From positions 1-47,871 of the forward strand of contig JAUWOY010000024.1 in the NCBI GenBank assembly GCA_030611885.1: 47,871 bases of DNA, read 5' to 3'. Positions 30,963-39,800 of the stretch are shown one piece after another. Both the position numbers and the translations under genes were made by a program. The number at the start of each line of letters is the position of its first letter. Positions within the stretch are counted from its first letter, which is position 1. The notes beneath the pieces are model-generated. The model searched no databases. It saw only the letters and a program-made list of their open reading frames with translations, and was not told the DNA's origin. The stretch comes from Chloroflexota bacterium. Lineage in GTDB: Bacteria; Chloroflexota; Anaerolineae; VGOG01.

Positions 30963-31013
30963 CTTTCCTTTTCAACTAGCAAAAGTCACGAGAAAATTCT
31001 ATTGGAGGTAGTT

Positions 31014-32726
31014 ATGACAACTATAAAAAAAGCAGAGGTTCGACGTGGTGCCTATTACGACTCCGTGGTTCTCATGCAGTTGCAGCGCTCTCTGGCTGCC
31101 CTGCCTGGCGTGCTCGACGCGGGCGTGATGATGGGTACCGACGCTAACAAGGACGTCCTTGCTCAGAGTGACTTGCTGGCACCGGAAGTCCAGGCTGCCC
31201 TGGCCGACGATTTGGTTATCGTCGTCCACGCCGAGGACGACGTTGCAGCTCAGGCTGCCCTCGACCAGGTGGATGAGCTCCTCACCCGGCGACGGCGGGG
31301 CGTTGAGCAGGAATATCGCCCCAGAAGCCTGGAATCAGCAGCTCAGATGATACCCGATGCCCAGTGGGTGCTGGTCTCAGTTCCGGGGCGCTACGCCGCC
31401 GGCGTGGCCCGCCAGTCGCTGCGTCTGGGCAAGAATGTGTTCCTCTACAGCGACAACGTCTCCCTGGACGACGAGGTTGCCCTCAAGCAGACGGCAGCCG
31501 AAAAGGGCCTGCTGGTCATGGGGCCAGACTGTGGCACGGCCATCGTCAACGGCGTGGGCCTGGGCTTTGCCAACCGGGTGCGCCACGGACCGATCGGAAT
31601 GGTCGCCGCATCGGGGACGGGGTTGCAGCAGGTGAGCAGCCGCATCCACCAGTTGGGGAGTGGCATCACCCACGCCCTGGGCACCGGCGGGCGTGATCTT
31701 TCTGAGGCAGTCGGCGCGGTGACGGCCCACCAGGGGCTTGACCTCCTCAGCCGTGACCCCGAAACGCGAGTCATCGTCCTCGTTTCCAAGCCGCCAGCCC
31801 CCCAGGTGGCCGATGAGTTGCTGCAAATCGCTCGGTCGGCAGACAAGCCGGTGGTAGTGGACTTCATCGGCTACTCCCCCCCATCCCGCCGGGTGGACAA
31901 CCTCCACTTCGCCACCACCCTCGACGAAGCCGCCGGCCTGGCCGTGCAGTTGGTCGCCTCAACACCCGATGTAGAATCCCCCCTAGACCTGAACCGCTTC
32001 GCGCCAGGACAGCGCTACCTGCGTGGCCTCTTCTCCGGCGGCACCCTGGCCTACGAAGCCTTGCTTATCCTGCAAGACTACCTGCCGGCGGTCTACTCTA
32101 ACGCCCCGCTGGACAAGGATTACCGCCTGGCCAACTCGCTGGTCAGCCAGGCCCACACCATCGTTGACCTGGGCGAGGACGAATTCACCGTGGGCCGCCT
32201 GCACCCCATGATGGACAACGACCTCCGCATCCGTCGGCTGCAACAGGAAGCCGGCGATCCGGAAGTGGCTGTGATTTTGCTGGACGTGGTGCTGGGCTAC
32301 GGCGCTCATCCCGACCCCGCCAGCGAACTGGCCCCGGCCATCGCCAGGGCGCGCGCGGAGGCCGAAGAAGCCGGGCGGCACCTGGAAGTTATCGCCATCG
32401 TAGTCGGCACCGACGAGGATCCGCAGGACATGGACGCTCAGGTGCAGCAACTCAAGGAAGCGGGAGCACGAGTGGAAACCAGCAACGAAGCCGCCGTCCG
32501 CTACGTCGGCCGCCTGCTCCAATATCCAATATCCAATATCCAATATCCAACACCCGTAGACCTATCCGTGCTGCACAAGCCCCTGGCCGCCATCAACGTC
32601 GGCCTGGAGTCCTTCACCGAGAGCCTGGCAGCACAGGGCGCGCCGGTGATCCAGGTGGACTGGCAGCCCCCGGCCGGCGGCAACGCGAGGTTAATGGCCA
32701 TTCTGGAGCGGATGCGCGTCGGGTAA
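31014..32726 (+). CDS. fdrA: FdrA family protein (acyl-CoA synthetase/ligase-like)
   Basis: 570 residues. The opening VRRGAYYDSVVLMQLQRSL, SVPGRYAAGVARQSLRLGKN, VMGPDCGTAIVNGVGLGFAN and VMGTDANKDVL-type segments are those of FdrA, a relative of succinyl-CoA synthetase subunits. In E. coli FdrA lies in the allantoin/oxamate region. The frame opens at 31002, but TTGGAGG before the ATG at 31014 sets the start. Near residue 503-512 the reading frame crosses an ATATCCA tandem repeat that adds a low-complexity QYPISNIQYP linker. The promoter and structured leader lie directly upstream. With the following amidase and ammonia-lyase it suggests catabolism of nitrogen compounds. Confidence 0.85.
   Translation: MTTIKKAEVRRGAYYDSVVLMQLQRSLAALPGVLDAGVMMGTDANKDVLAQSDLLAPEVQAALADDLVIVVHAEDDVAAQAALDQVDELLTRRRRGVEQEYRPRSLESAAQMIPDAQWVLVSVPGRYAAGVARQSLRLGKNVFLYSDNVSLDDEVALKQTAAEKGLLVMGPDCGTAIVNGVGLGFANRVRHGPIGMVAASGTGLQQVSSRIHQLGSGITHALGTGGRDLSEAVGAVTAHQGLDLLSRDPETRVIVLVSKPPAPQVADELLQIARSADKPVVVDFIGYSPPSRRVDNLHFATTLDEAAGLAVQLVASTPDVESPLDLNRFAPGQRYLRGLFSGGTLAYEALLILQDYLPAVYSNAPLDKDYRLANSLVSQAHTIVDLGEDEFTVGRLHPMMDNDLRIRRLQQEAGDPEVAVILLDVVLGYGAHPDPASELAPAIARARAEAEEAGRHLEVIAIVVGTDEDPQDMDAQVQQLKEAGARVETSNEAAVRYVGRLLQYPISNIQYPTPVDLSVLHKPLAAINVGLESFTESLAAQGAPVIQVDWQPPAGGNARLMAILERMRVG
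32519..32551. repeat. CCAATAT tandem repeat inside the fdrA frame
   Basis: Four and a half copies of a 7-8 base unit within coding sequence, read as QYPISNIQYPT. Same family as 32727-32759 and, reversed, 9564-9589. Confidence 0.85.
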
Positions 32727-32759
32727 ATATCCAATATCCAATATCCAGCATCCAGCATC
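32727..32759. repeat. ATATCCA tandem repeat after the fdrA stop
   Basis: Begins on the base after the fdrA stop codon: ATATCCA units, then CATCCAG variants, ending shortly before the ribosome site of the amidase gene. Confidence 0.85.
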
Positions 32760-32782
32760 TGGTCGGAAAGGAATGATGCGAG

Positions 32783-33676
32783 ATGAAAGAATTCACCGCT
32801 GCTTGTGTACAAATCGCCGTCACGCCCAACGACGTGCAGGCCAACGTTGACAAGGGAATCGCCTGGCTGGAAAAGGCCGTCAGCGAATACGAGGCCGAAT
32901 TGGTGGTGTTCCCAGAGACGGTGACCACCAGCTTTGTGACCGGCCTGGATGCGGAAGAGCTGTGGGATCTGGTGGACGAGGCCCCAGGCCGCATCACGCG
33001 CGATGTGCAGGCCGCCGCCAGGTCGCTGGGAGTCCACGTGGTCTGGCCGTCGTACCAGCGCGGGCCGGAGCGCGGGGTGATCTACAATTCGGCCATACTC
33101 ATCGGGCCAGACGGGGAGATCGTCGGCATCTACGACAAGACCCACCCCTTCCCCCTGGAGCGGCGCGATTGCGGCGGCTGGGTAACAGTCGGCAACCACG
33201 CCGACGTGTACGAGACCGCTCTGGGCAGCATCGGCATGATCGTCTGCTACGACGGCGACTTCCCGGAGCTTTCGCGCCTGCTGGCGGTGAAAGGCGCCGA
33301 AATCATCGTCCGGCCGTCGGCCCTGCTGCGCAGCTTCGACATCTGGCACATCACCAACGCCGCCCGCGCTTATGACAACCACGTCTACGTGGTAGCCACC
33401 AATTCGGTGGGGCCGGACGCTGGCGACAACTACTACTTCGGCCACAGCATGATCGTCAACCCCATCGCCTGGCGACTGGCCCAGGCCCGGGGCGGCGAGG
33501 AGATCATCGCTGCCAAGCTCGATCCCGACCCGCTGCGCTACGTGACCTGGGGCAGCAAGAGCCTGCAGATCTTCGACCACCTGGAAGATCGCAACCTGGA
33601 GCTTTACAAAGGGATTCTCAAAGAAGCTCGCTGTCGGTTTGAGCTTGGGAGGCACATCCCACGCAAAGGAGAGTAA
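32783..33676 (+). CDS. Carbon-nitrogen hydrolase (nitrilase superfamily)
   Basis: 297 residues with the complete nitrilase-fold triad: Glu45 (VVFPETV), Lys119 (IYDKTHPF) and Cys155 (MIVCYDGDFPE). The second conserved Glu region and NAARAYDNHVYVVATNSVG follow in order. The family hydrolyses amides, nitriles or carbamoyl groups; the substrate here is open. GGAAAGGA lies ahead of the ATG. It sits between fdrA and an ammonia-lyase, suggesting release of ammonia from small amides. Confidence 0.9.
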   Translation: MKEFTAACVQIAVTPNDVQANVDKGIAWLEKAVSEYEAELVVFPETVTTSFVTGLDAEELWDLVDEAPGRITRDVQAAARSLGVHVVWPSYQRGPERGVIYNSAILIGPDGEIVGIYDKTHPFPLERRDCGGWVTVGNHADVYETALGSIGMIVCYDGDFPELSRLLAVKGAEIIVRPSALLRSFDIWHITNAARAYDNHVYVVATNSVGPDAGDNYYFGHSMIVNPIAWRLAQARGGEEIIAAKLDPDPLRYVTWGSKSLQIFDHLEDRNLELYKGILKEARCRFELGRHIPRKGE

Positions 33677-33677
33677 A

Positions 33678-33779
33678 AATGCGATTGGGCCTATGTCTCT
33701 CGTGCTGGGCGCCCATACTGGCCCTACTATGGTGGGTGTTGGTTATGCGCCTCTGGCAACTTTTGCTGATGTGCCATAG
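33678..33779 (+). pseudogene. Possible C-terminal remnant of a DegV-like protein
   Basis: Right after the amidase stop, an open frame reads IGPMSLVLGAHTGPTMVGVG and continues about ten residues to a stop. A (I/V)GPV(I/L)G-x-H-x-GPGA(L/V)G tail is typical of DegV fatty-acid-binding proteins. There is no start or upstream domain. An overlapping 55-codon frame from 33679 in another phase looks like chance. Short TTGGAGG/TTGAAGG repeats follow (33780-33801). Confidence 0.4.
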
Positions 33780-33864
33780 GTTGAAGGTTGGAGGTTGGAA
33801 GACAGGACTTCCCTCCCAGAGTTGGGGGGGATCGAGGGGGGGCTGAAGGAGAAAGGCTCGCGCA

Positions 33865-35490
33865 ATGATAGAACTCACAGGGGAAACACTGACGATTGAG
33901 GATGTAGTGGCCATAGCTCGGCACGGGGCGCGCGTCGCACCGCTCAGCAGGGCGGTCCGGGATCGCATGCAGCGCAGCCGTGATTGGGTTAAGGCAGCGA
34001 TTCGGCAGGATGGCAAGGTGATCTACGGCGTCAACACCGGGTTTGGCTCGCTGGCCACTCAGCAGATCGCGGCAGAACAGACCCGCCAGCTTTCGCGCAA
34101 CCTGGTGCTGACTTGTGTCTGTGGCGTTGGCCGTCCACTCCCGCTAGAGCTCGTGCGGGCGATGATGACTATCCGCGCCAATATGCTCGCCAAGGGCCTC
34201 TCAGGCGCCCGACCGGTCGTTGCCCAGACGCTGGTGGACATGCTCAACGCAGGCCTGACGCCGGTCGTGCCGCGCAAAGGCTCGCTGGGCGCCAGCGGAG
34301 ACCTGGCGCCGCTGGCGCATATTGCCGTGGTGATGACGCGCGACATTGAGGACAAAGATGCCAGCGACATCGAGGGCGAGAACGGCGGCTACAGCGGGCA
34401 GGCCTGGCTGGGCGACGAACTGCTCAGCGGCGCCGAGGCGATGGCTCGCGCCGGAATTGCCCGCTTGATCCTGGAAGCCAAAGAAGGACTGGCCCTCACC
34501 AACGGCCTGGATTTCATGAGCGCCGCGGGAGCGGTCGCCGTGCACGATGCAGAGAACCTGGTGCGCCACGCCGAGATCGCGGCCGCGCTGAGCCTGGAGG
34601 CGCTGCTTGGTCTCTCGGCAGCCTTTCACCCGGCCCTGCACGCAGCCGGCGGCCAGCCCGGCCAGCAGAAGACAGCGGCCAATATCCGAACGTTGATCGA
34701 GGGCAGCCGCTTGGTTGATTCCGACCCTGGGCGCGTCCAGGATGCGTACAGCCTGCGTTGCATCCCCCAGGTGTTGGGCCCCATCCGCGACGCGCTGGCC
34801 TTCCTGCGCCAGCGGTTCACCGTCGCCCTCAACGCCGCTAGCGATAATCCGCTCATCTTCCTGGATCTGCCCGGCGATTCTTCAGGCAGAGCCATCTCAG
34901 GCGGCAACTTCCACGGGCAGGGCCCGGCCATGTGGCTGGACTTTCTCGGCATCGCCCTGGCCGAGGCTGCCAGCATCGCCGAGCGGCGCATCTTCCGCCT
35001 GCTGACGCCCGAACTGAGCGCTGGCCTGCCCTCGATGCTCGTGCCGACCAGCGGTCTGGACAGCGGGTTGATGATGGTGCAGTACACCGCTGCGGCCCTG
35101 GTCTCCGACAACAAAACCCTGGCCCACCCAGACAGCGTTGATTCGATCCCCTCCTGCGCCAACCAGGAGGATCACGTCAGCATGGGGCCGAACGCCGCCC
35201 GCCACGCCCTGGAAATCGTGGACAACGTCCGCCACGTGATCGCCATCGAACTGCTGACCGCGGCTCAGGGGATTGACCTGCGCCCCGATGGGCCGGCGCG
35301 CCTGGGGCGCGGCACGGCGGCGGCCTACGCTGCCGTCCGAGAACGGGTCAATTTCCTGGCCCACGATCGCGAAACAACGCCCGACATCGAGAGCCTGGCC
35401 GGCTTGATCCACAGCGGCGAATTGCTGCAAGCCGTGCGCGATGCGCTGGGGGATGACCCTTCGACAAGCTCAGGACACCGCTTCGATTGA
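33865..35490 (+). CDS. hutH: Aromatic amino acid ammonia-lyase (HAL/PAL family)
   Basis: 541 residues, full family length. The MIO cofactor triad Ala143-Ser144-Gly145 is in GSLGASGDLAPLAHI. NTGFGSLA (with its catalytic Tyr just before, in VIYGVNTGFG), SLRCIPQVLGP, NAASDNPL and HGQGPAMWLDF are all present. It removes ammonia from histidine or another aromatic amino acid; histidine is the commonest substrate but the selectivity residues are not decisive to me. GAAGGAGAAAG lies ahead of the ATG. The last nine codons come from the dispersed CCCTTCGACAAGCTCAGGACA repeat, so the native C-terminus has been replaced or extended. No other hut genes are nearby. Confidence 0.88.
   Translation: MIELTGETLTIEDVVAIARHGARVAPLSRAVRDRMQRSRDWVKAAIRQDGKVIYGVNTGFGSLATQQIAAEQTRQLSRNLVLTCVCGVGRPLPLELVRAMMTIRANMLAKGLSGARPVVAQTLVDMLNAGLTPVVPRKGSLGASGDLAPLAHIAVVMTRDIEDKDASDIEGENGGYSGQAWLGDELLSGAEAMARAGIARLILEAKEGLALTNGLDFMSAAGAVAVHDAENLVRHAEIAAALSLEALLGLSAAFHPALHAAGGQPGQQKTAANIRTLIEGSRLVDSDPGRVQDAYSLRCIPQVLGPIRDALAFLRQRFTVALNAASDNPLIFLDLPGDSSGRAISGGNFHGQGPAMWLDFLGIALAEAASIAERRIFRLLTPELSAGLPSMLVPTSGLDSGLMMVQYTAAALVSDNKTLAHPDSVDSIPSCANQEDHVSMGPNAARHALEIVDNVRHVIAIELLTAAQGIDLRPDGPARLGRGTAAAYAAVRERVNFLAHDRETTPDIESLAGLIHSGELLQAVRDALGDDPSTSSGHRFD
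35457..35483 (+). repeat. CCCTTCGACAAGCTCAGGAC motif at the 3' end of the ammonia-lyase gene
   Basis: 27 bases matching 4944-4970 and, reversed, 19188-19214 with two differences. Here it is coding (read as DPSTSSGHR), ending three codons or fewer before the stop. Confidence 0.8.
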
Positions 35491-35502
35491 GAGGGAGGGG
35501 AA

Positions 35503-35550
35503 ATGCGCTACTCGCTGAACGCTTACAAGAAGACAAGATCGCTCAAGTAA
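35503..35550 (+). other. Possible 15-residue frame ahead of the PAP2 gene
   Basis: GAGGGAGGGGAA followed by ATG opens a 15-codon frame (RYSLNAYKKTRSLK after Met). Its stop lies just before the AAGGAGGAGG of the PAP2 gene. It may be a leader peptide or the first codons of a deleted gene. Confidence 0.25.
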
Positions 35551-35565
35551 AGGAGGAGGTAAATT

Positions 35566-36450
35566 ATGGAAAGCAGCATCCTGGACTGGGGTATAAACGT
35601 CGTCCTCTGGTTCCAGCAGTTCAGCCCCACGCTAGACCTGCCGTTCAAGGTCTTGACCTTTATGGGGGAAGAGGAGTTCTTCTTACTGCTCTTGCCCTTC
35701 ATTTACTGGTGTCTGGATCGTCGCTCCGGCGCCAGGCTGACCGTCCTGTTTCTTTTCTCTGCCTACCTGAACGCCGCGGCAAAGGGGCTGGCAGGCCAAC
35801 CCAGGCCCTTTGCGTACGATGTCCGGGTGCAGCAATTAGCCGAAGCTGTCGGAGGGGGGCTTCCCAGCGGCCACACCCAGGGCGCTGTCGTCGTCTGGGG
35901 CTACCTGGCTGCGACGTTCCAACGCACCTGGCTGTGGGTGGTCGCCGGGCTGCTCATGGTGCTCATCCCCCTTTCACGGATCTACCTGGGGGTTCACTTT
36001 CCCACCGATCTGCTGGGCGGTTATCTCATTGGCGCAGCGCTCCTGCTGCTCTACCTCTGGCTGGAACCGGCCACAGAGGCCTGGTTCAGGAAGAAGAGCC
36101 TGGCCTGGCGCCTGGGCGTGGCCCTGGCGATGCCCCTTCTACTGATGCTCCTTCACCTCACCAAAGACAGCATCACCACAGGGGCAGTGCTGATGGGGAT
36201 GGGAGTCGGCTTCGTGCTGGAGCTCCGCTGGGTCGGCTTCGAGTCCGGTGGCGTCTGGTGGAAACAGGTGTTGCGCCTCCTACTGGGGGTGGCGGTGCTA
36301 TTCGGCCTGTGGATGGGGCTGCGGATAGCTTTCGCCAGCGCGGAACCCGCCCTCCTCTTCCGCTTCGTCCGCTACGGGCTGGTGGGCCTGTGGAGCGGGC
36401 TGGGCGCACCCTGGGTCTTCGTGAGGCTGCGGCTGGCGGAAACACGGTAA
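35566..36450 (+). CDS. PAP2-family membrane phosphatase
   Basis: 294 residues with about eight hydrophobic segments. The three phosphatase motifs are in order: KGLAGQPRP (about 80-90), PSGHT (about 102-106) and SRIYLGVHFPTD (about 139-150). It dephosphorylates lipid phosphates such as undecaprenyl pyrophosphate or phosphatidic acid at the membrane. The C-terminal membrane part is longer than in minimal PAP2 enzymes. AAGGAGGAGG lies ahead of the ATG. A longer frame in another phase (from 35487) is shadow over this gene, but its 3' part is a real remnant (next entry). Confidence 0.9.
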   Translation: MESSILDWGINVVLWFQQFSPTLDLPFKVLTFMGEEEFFLLLLPFIYWCLDRRSGARLTVLFLFSAYLNAAAKGLAGQPRPFAYDVRVQQLAEAVGGGLPSGHTQGAVVVWGYLAATFQRTWLWVVAGLLMVLIPLSRIYLGVHFPTDLLGGYLIGAALLLLYLWLEPATEAWFRKKSLAWRLGVALAMPLLLMLLHLTKDSITTGAVLMGMGVGFVLELRWVGFESGGVWWKQVLRLLLGVAVLFGLWMGLRIAFASAEPALLFRFVRYGLVGLWSGLGAPWVFVRLRLAETR

Positions 36451-36455
36451 AGGGG

Positions 36456-36821
36456 CCTTCCATCGAGTATCATCTTTTCGCTGCCGGTACTGGTGTGGCC
36501 TGGTCTGAAGAAGAGTTCATGCAGGCTGCGGGGCGCGTCTGCACCATTGAGCGGGCCTTGCAGGTGCGGCACTGGGGGCGTGATCGCCAGACAGACGAGA
36601 TGGTCTTGCCCTACTTTGAGCAGACGGAGCTTTACCAGAGTCCTTTCTTGGAAAAACGCAACGCCCTGGATCGCGAGCAGTTCAAGCCCGTCGTGGACGA
36701 ATTCTACGCGCTGCACGGCTGGGACGCCGAAAGGGGTTGGCCCACCCGCGAGCGTCTGCGCGAGCTCGACATGGAGGATGTGTACGAGCCTATGGTGGCT
36801 GGAGCGGCGATGGCCGTCTGA
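36456..36821 (+). pseudogene. C-terminal remnant of an aldehyde:ferredoxin oxidoreductase
   Basis: After the PAP2 stop, an open frame reads FAAGTGVAWSEEEFMQAAGR, IERALQVRHWGR, DREQFKPVVDEFYALHGWD and WPTRERLRELDMEDVYE. This is the last third of tungsten AOR-family enzymes (domain 3: ...NLERAFNVREG... DEYYxLRGWDxxxGxPTxExLxELGL). The N-terminal pterin- and cluster-binding domains are absent and there is no start codon with a ribosome site, so it is a truncated gene lying between the PAP2 gene and the helicase gene. Confidence 0.7.
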
Positions 36822-36881
36822 CACGCCACAACGAGGTGATTGTGCGGACGGTTGTCCACACATGGATGAGGCGATCTGCTG

Positions 36882-39800
36882 GTGAGCTGGCAATGCTTTG
36901 GTGGAGGGCGAAAAGAGACTAAGCGAGGAGGTGCCCAAACGAGTACAGGTAACAGAATCGTGTACGGTCTCGCTGGCCTGGTGGTGCTGGTCGTCATAGT
37001 AGTGATGCTAGACCTAGCCTGCATGATGACCCTGGACATGCGACTAACCGAAGTCCCAAGGAGAGCAGTAGCCATAGTAACGGGCGAGTGGCAGGCACAC
37101 CAACCGAATCCCGTAGCCCTGGCACCCGAGGAGGCTACCCCAACACCTATAGTGTGGGCTCCGTTGTGGATTCTGCTAGGGTTAACACAATTAGCAGGTA
37201 TCGCTCTCTTATATGGGTTGGCACTTTGGCTTTCTAAAGGGCGGGAAAAGGCTAACTATATAACCAAGATCACTACTGAAGTAGAAGAAGCATTGAAGCA
37301 TTTCGAGTTCGAGCGTGCAGAACGATTGCATGAGGAACTCAAGGAGCGCTATCCCGATGCAATCATCCCAGATTTTGAAGCCAGACTTCACAAAGCACGT
37401 AAGGAACACAAACGTGCTAAAGAGCAAGAAAAAGCTAACTATCTAGCCAAGATCACGTTTGAGATAGAAGAAGCATTGAGGCATTATGAGTTTGAGCGTG
37501 CAAACCAATTGCATGAGGAACTCAAAGAGCGCTACCCAGACGCAACTATTCCAGATTTTGAAGTCAGGGTTCGCAAAGCACATGAGGTATGCGAACAGGT
37601 GAAGGCTAACTATCTAGCTAGGATAGAAGAAGCATTGAAACATTGCGAGTTTAAGCGTGCAAACCGATTGTATGAGGAATTCAAGGAGCGCTACCCAGAT
37701 GCAACTATTCCAAATCTTGAAATCAGGGTTCGTAAAGCACGTGAGGAATGCGAACGGGCTAACTATCTAGCCAAAGTAGAAGAAGCATTGAGACGTTTTG
37801 AGTTTGAGCGTGCAGACCAATTGCATGAGGAATTCAAAGAGCGCTACCCAGATGCAACTACTCCAGATTTTGAAGACAGGATTCGCAAAGCACATGGATT
37901 ATTCGACTTGTTGAAAGGAAAACTGAAGTGTTTTTACTTCGCTACGGCAGACGAACTTTTCAGGGGAACCCCCTATTTCGCTAGAGAAAAGTATGAGAAT
38001 CTCAAGAAGCACTACATTGAGCAATACGTTAGTGAGCATCTGCCCTCACTTCCCATAAATAATGAGCAAGCTAAGGCTCTTGCAAACACAAGTGATAACC
38101 TACTTGTCGGAGCTCGTGCCGGGTCAGGCAAGACTCGACTAATTGCCTATCGAGCCGCACTTTTGCTGCAAGAGGGAGTGCAGAATCTAGACAAGCTCAT
38201 GATTCTAGCATTCAATCGCGATGCAGCCACGGAGATCCGCAACCGTATTCAGCGGGAATTCGGATTCGCACGATTTGGGAACGCACGCACCTTTCACAGC
38301 CTTGCTCATCGCCTTGTCCTTCCTAAAGAGACGTTACTATTTGACGAAGGGGGAAATAGCCTATTCACCAAAAAGCTCTCATTGTTTATACAAGATGTAC
38401 TCACAAGTATCATCAACCCTGCTTTCTGCGAACAGATGTATACCATGTTTCGCGAAGAGGTAGCGGAAGTCGAAGAACCGGGCCAGATGTTGTCTGAGGA
38501 AAAATACTATACCTACCGCAGAAGTATACGTCAACCTACCTTGCGAGGTGAACTCATAAAATCTGTGGGAGAGAAGTGGATTGCTGACTTCCTATTTGAG
38601 CACGACATTCGGTACCGTTACGAAGAATTGTACTTCTGGGATGGCAAGCACTATCACCCTGATTTCAGCATTTTCTATGGCCAAGAGACGTATATCATCG
38701 AACACTGGGGTATTGACGAAAATCACAGAGAAAAATCGCCACTCTGGCCATCTGGAAAAACTTGGGAAGAATATCGCCAAGAAATGCGAAGAAAGCGAGA
38801 CTATTGGCGTAAAAAGGATGATGTTGTGCTGATCGAAACATCCATTGTGGACAAGCGGCCAGGCCGAGAGCACTTCGAAGCGGTTCTAAAGCAAAGGTTG
38901 GAAAACGTAGGCATTATCTGCAATAAGCTTCCCCAAAAGCAATTGCATGAGAAAGTACAACGGGATCATCTTATCAGATTTGCCAAGATGATCACTCAAT
39001 TCATCCAAAATGCCAAGAAGAAAGGGCTCTCTCCTAGTCAGATGCAGAGCAAAATTCACGCTTACGAACCACGTGATGAGCGAGAATCTACCTTCCTCCA
39101 ATTGGCGACACGTGTTTATGAGAAATATGAACAGGAAAAGCAAAAACAGAATCGCATTGATTTTGACGACCTGCTAATGCAGGCCGCTCAGCGCGTCCAT
39201 GAAACTGAAGGAAGATGCAGCATCAGAATCGATCATCAGCGTGATATTCCCATGAACGATCTACGTTGGATCATGATTGACGAATATCAAGATTTCTCTC
39301 CCCTGTTTTATCAACTCATCCAATCTATCCGCAGATACAATCCCAGCGTTCGCCTGTTCTGCGTTGGAGATGACTGGCAGGCAATCAATGCTTTTGCAGG
39401 TTCGGAACTGACCTTCTTCGAGAGATTTGAAGAGTGGATTGGTAATGCGGAAATCACTCATCTACTGATAAACCATCGCAGCCAAGCAAAGATCGTCGAG
39501 AATTCAAATGCTTTGATGGATGGAGGCCCCAAAGCTGTCTCTTTGCCAAGCAAACGGGGTGGCTTGGTGAAACCCGAGCCCATTGATGACATTCGGATTG
39601 AACTTCGCGAAAATGAAGAAGCATATCGGGCAGATGAACGCTTCTATTTCTTCAACAGGGGGAAAAGTGTCAACGTTATGGCATCAAAGTATGCCAAACG
39701 TTGCTATCAGATTATTACTGACCCAGAAAACATTGGGAAAACGGTTGCTATACTAAGTCGCACAAATAAACTTCACTCTGTCTCATTGGAGGATTTTCAG

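Noticed and set aside
35487..36455. First two thirds of a 444-codon frame overlapping the PAP2 gene
   Set aside because: Another phase of the PAP2 gene. Only the part after 36456 has homology (AOR tail).
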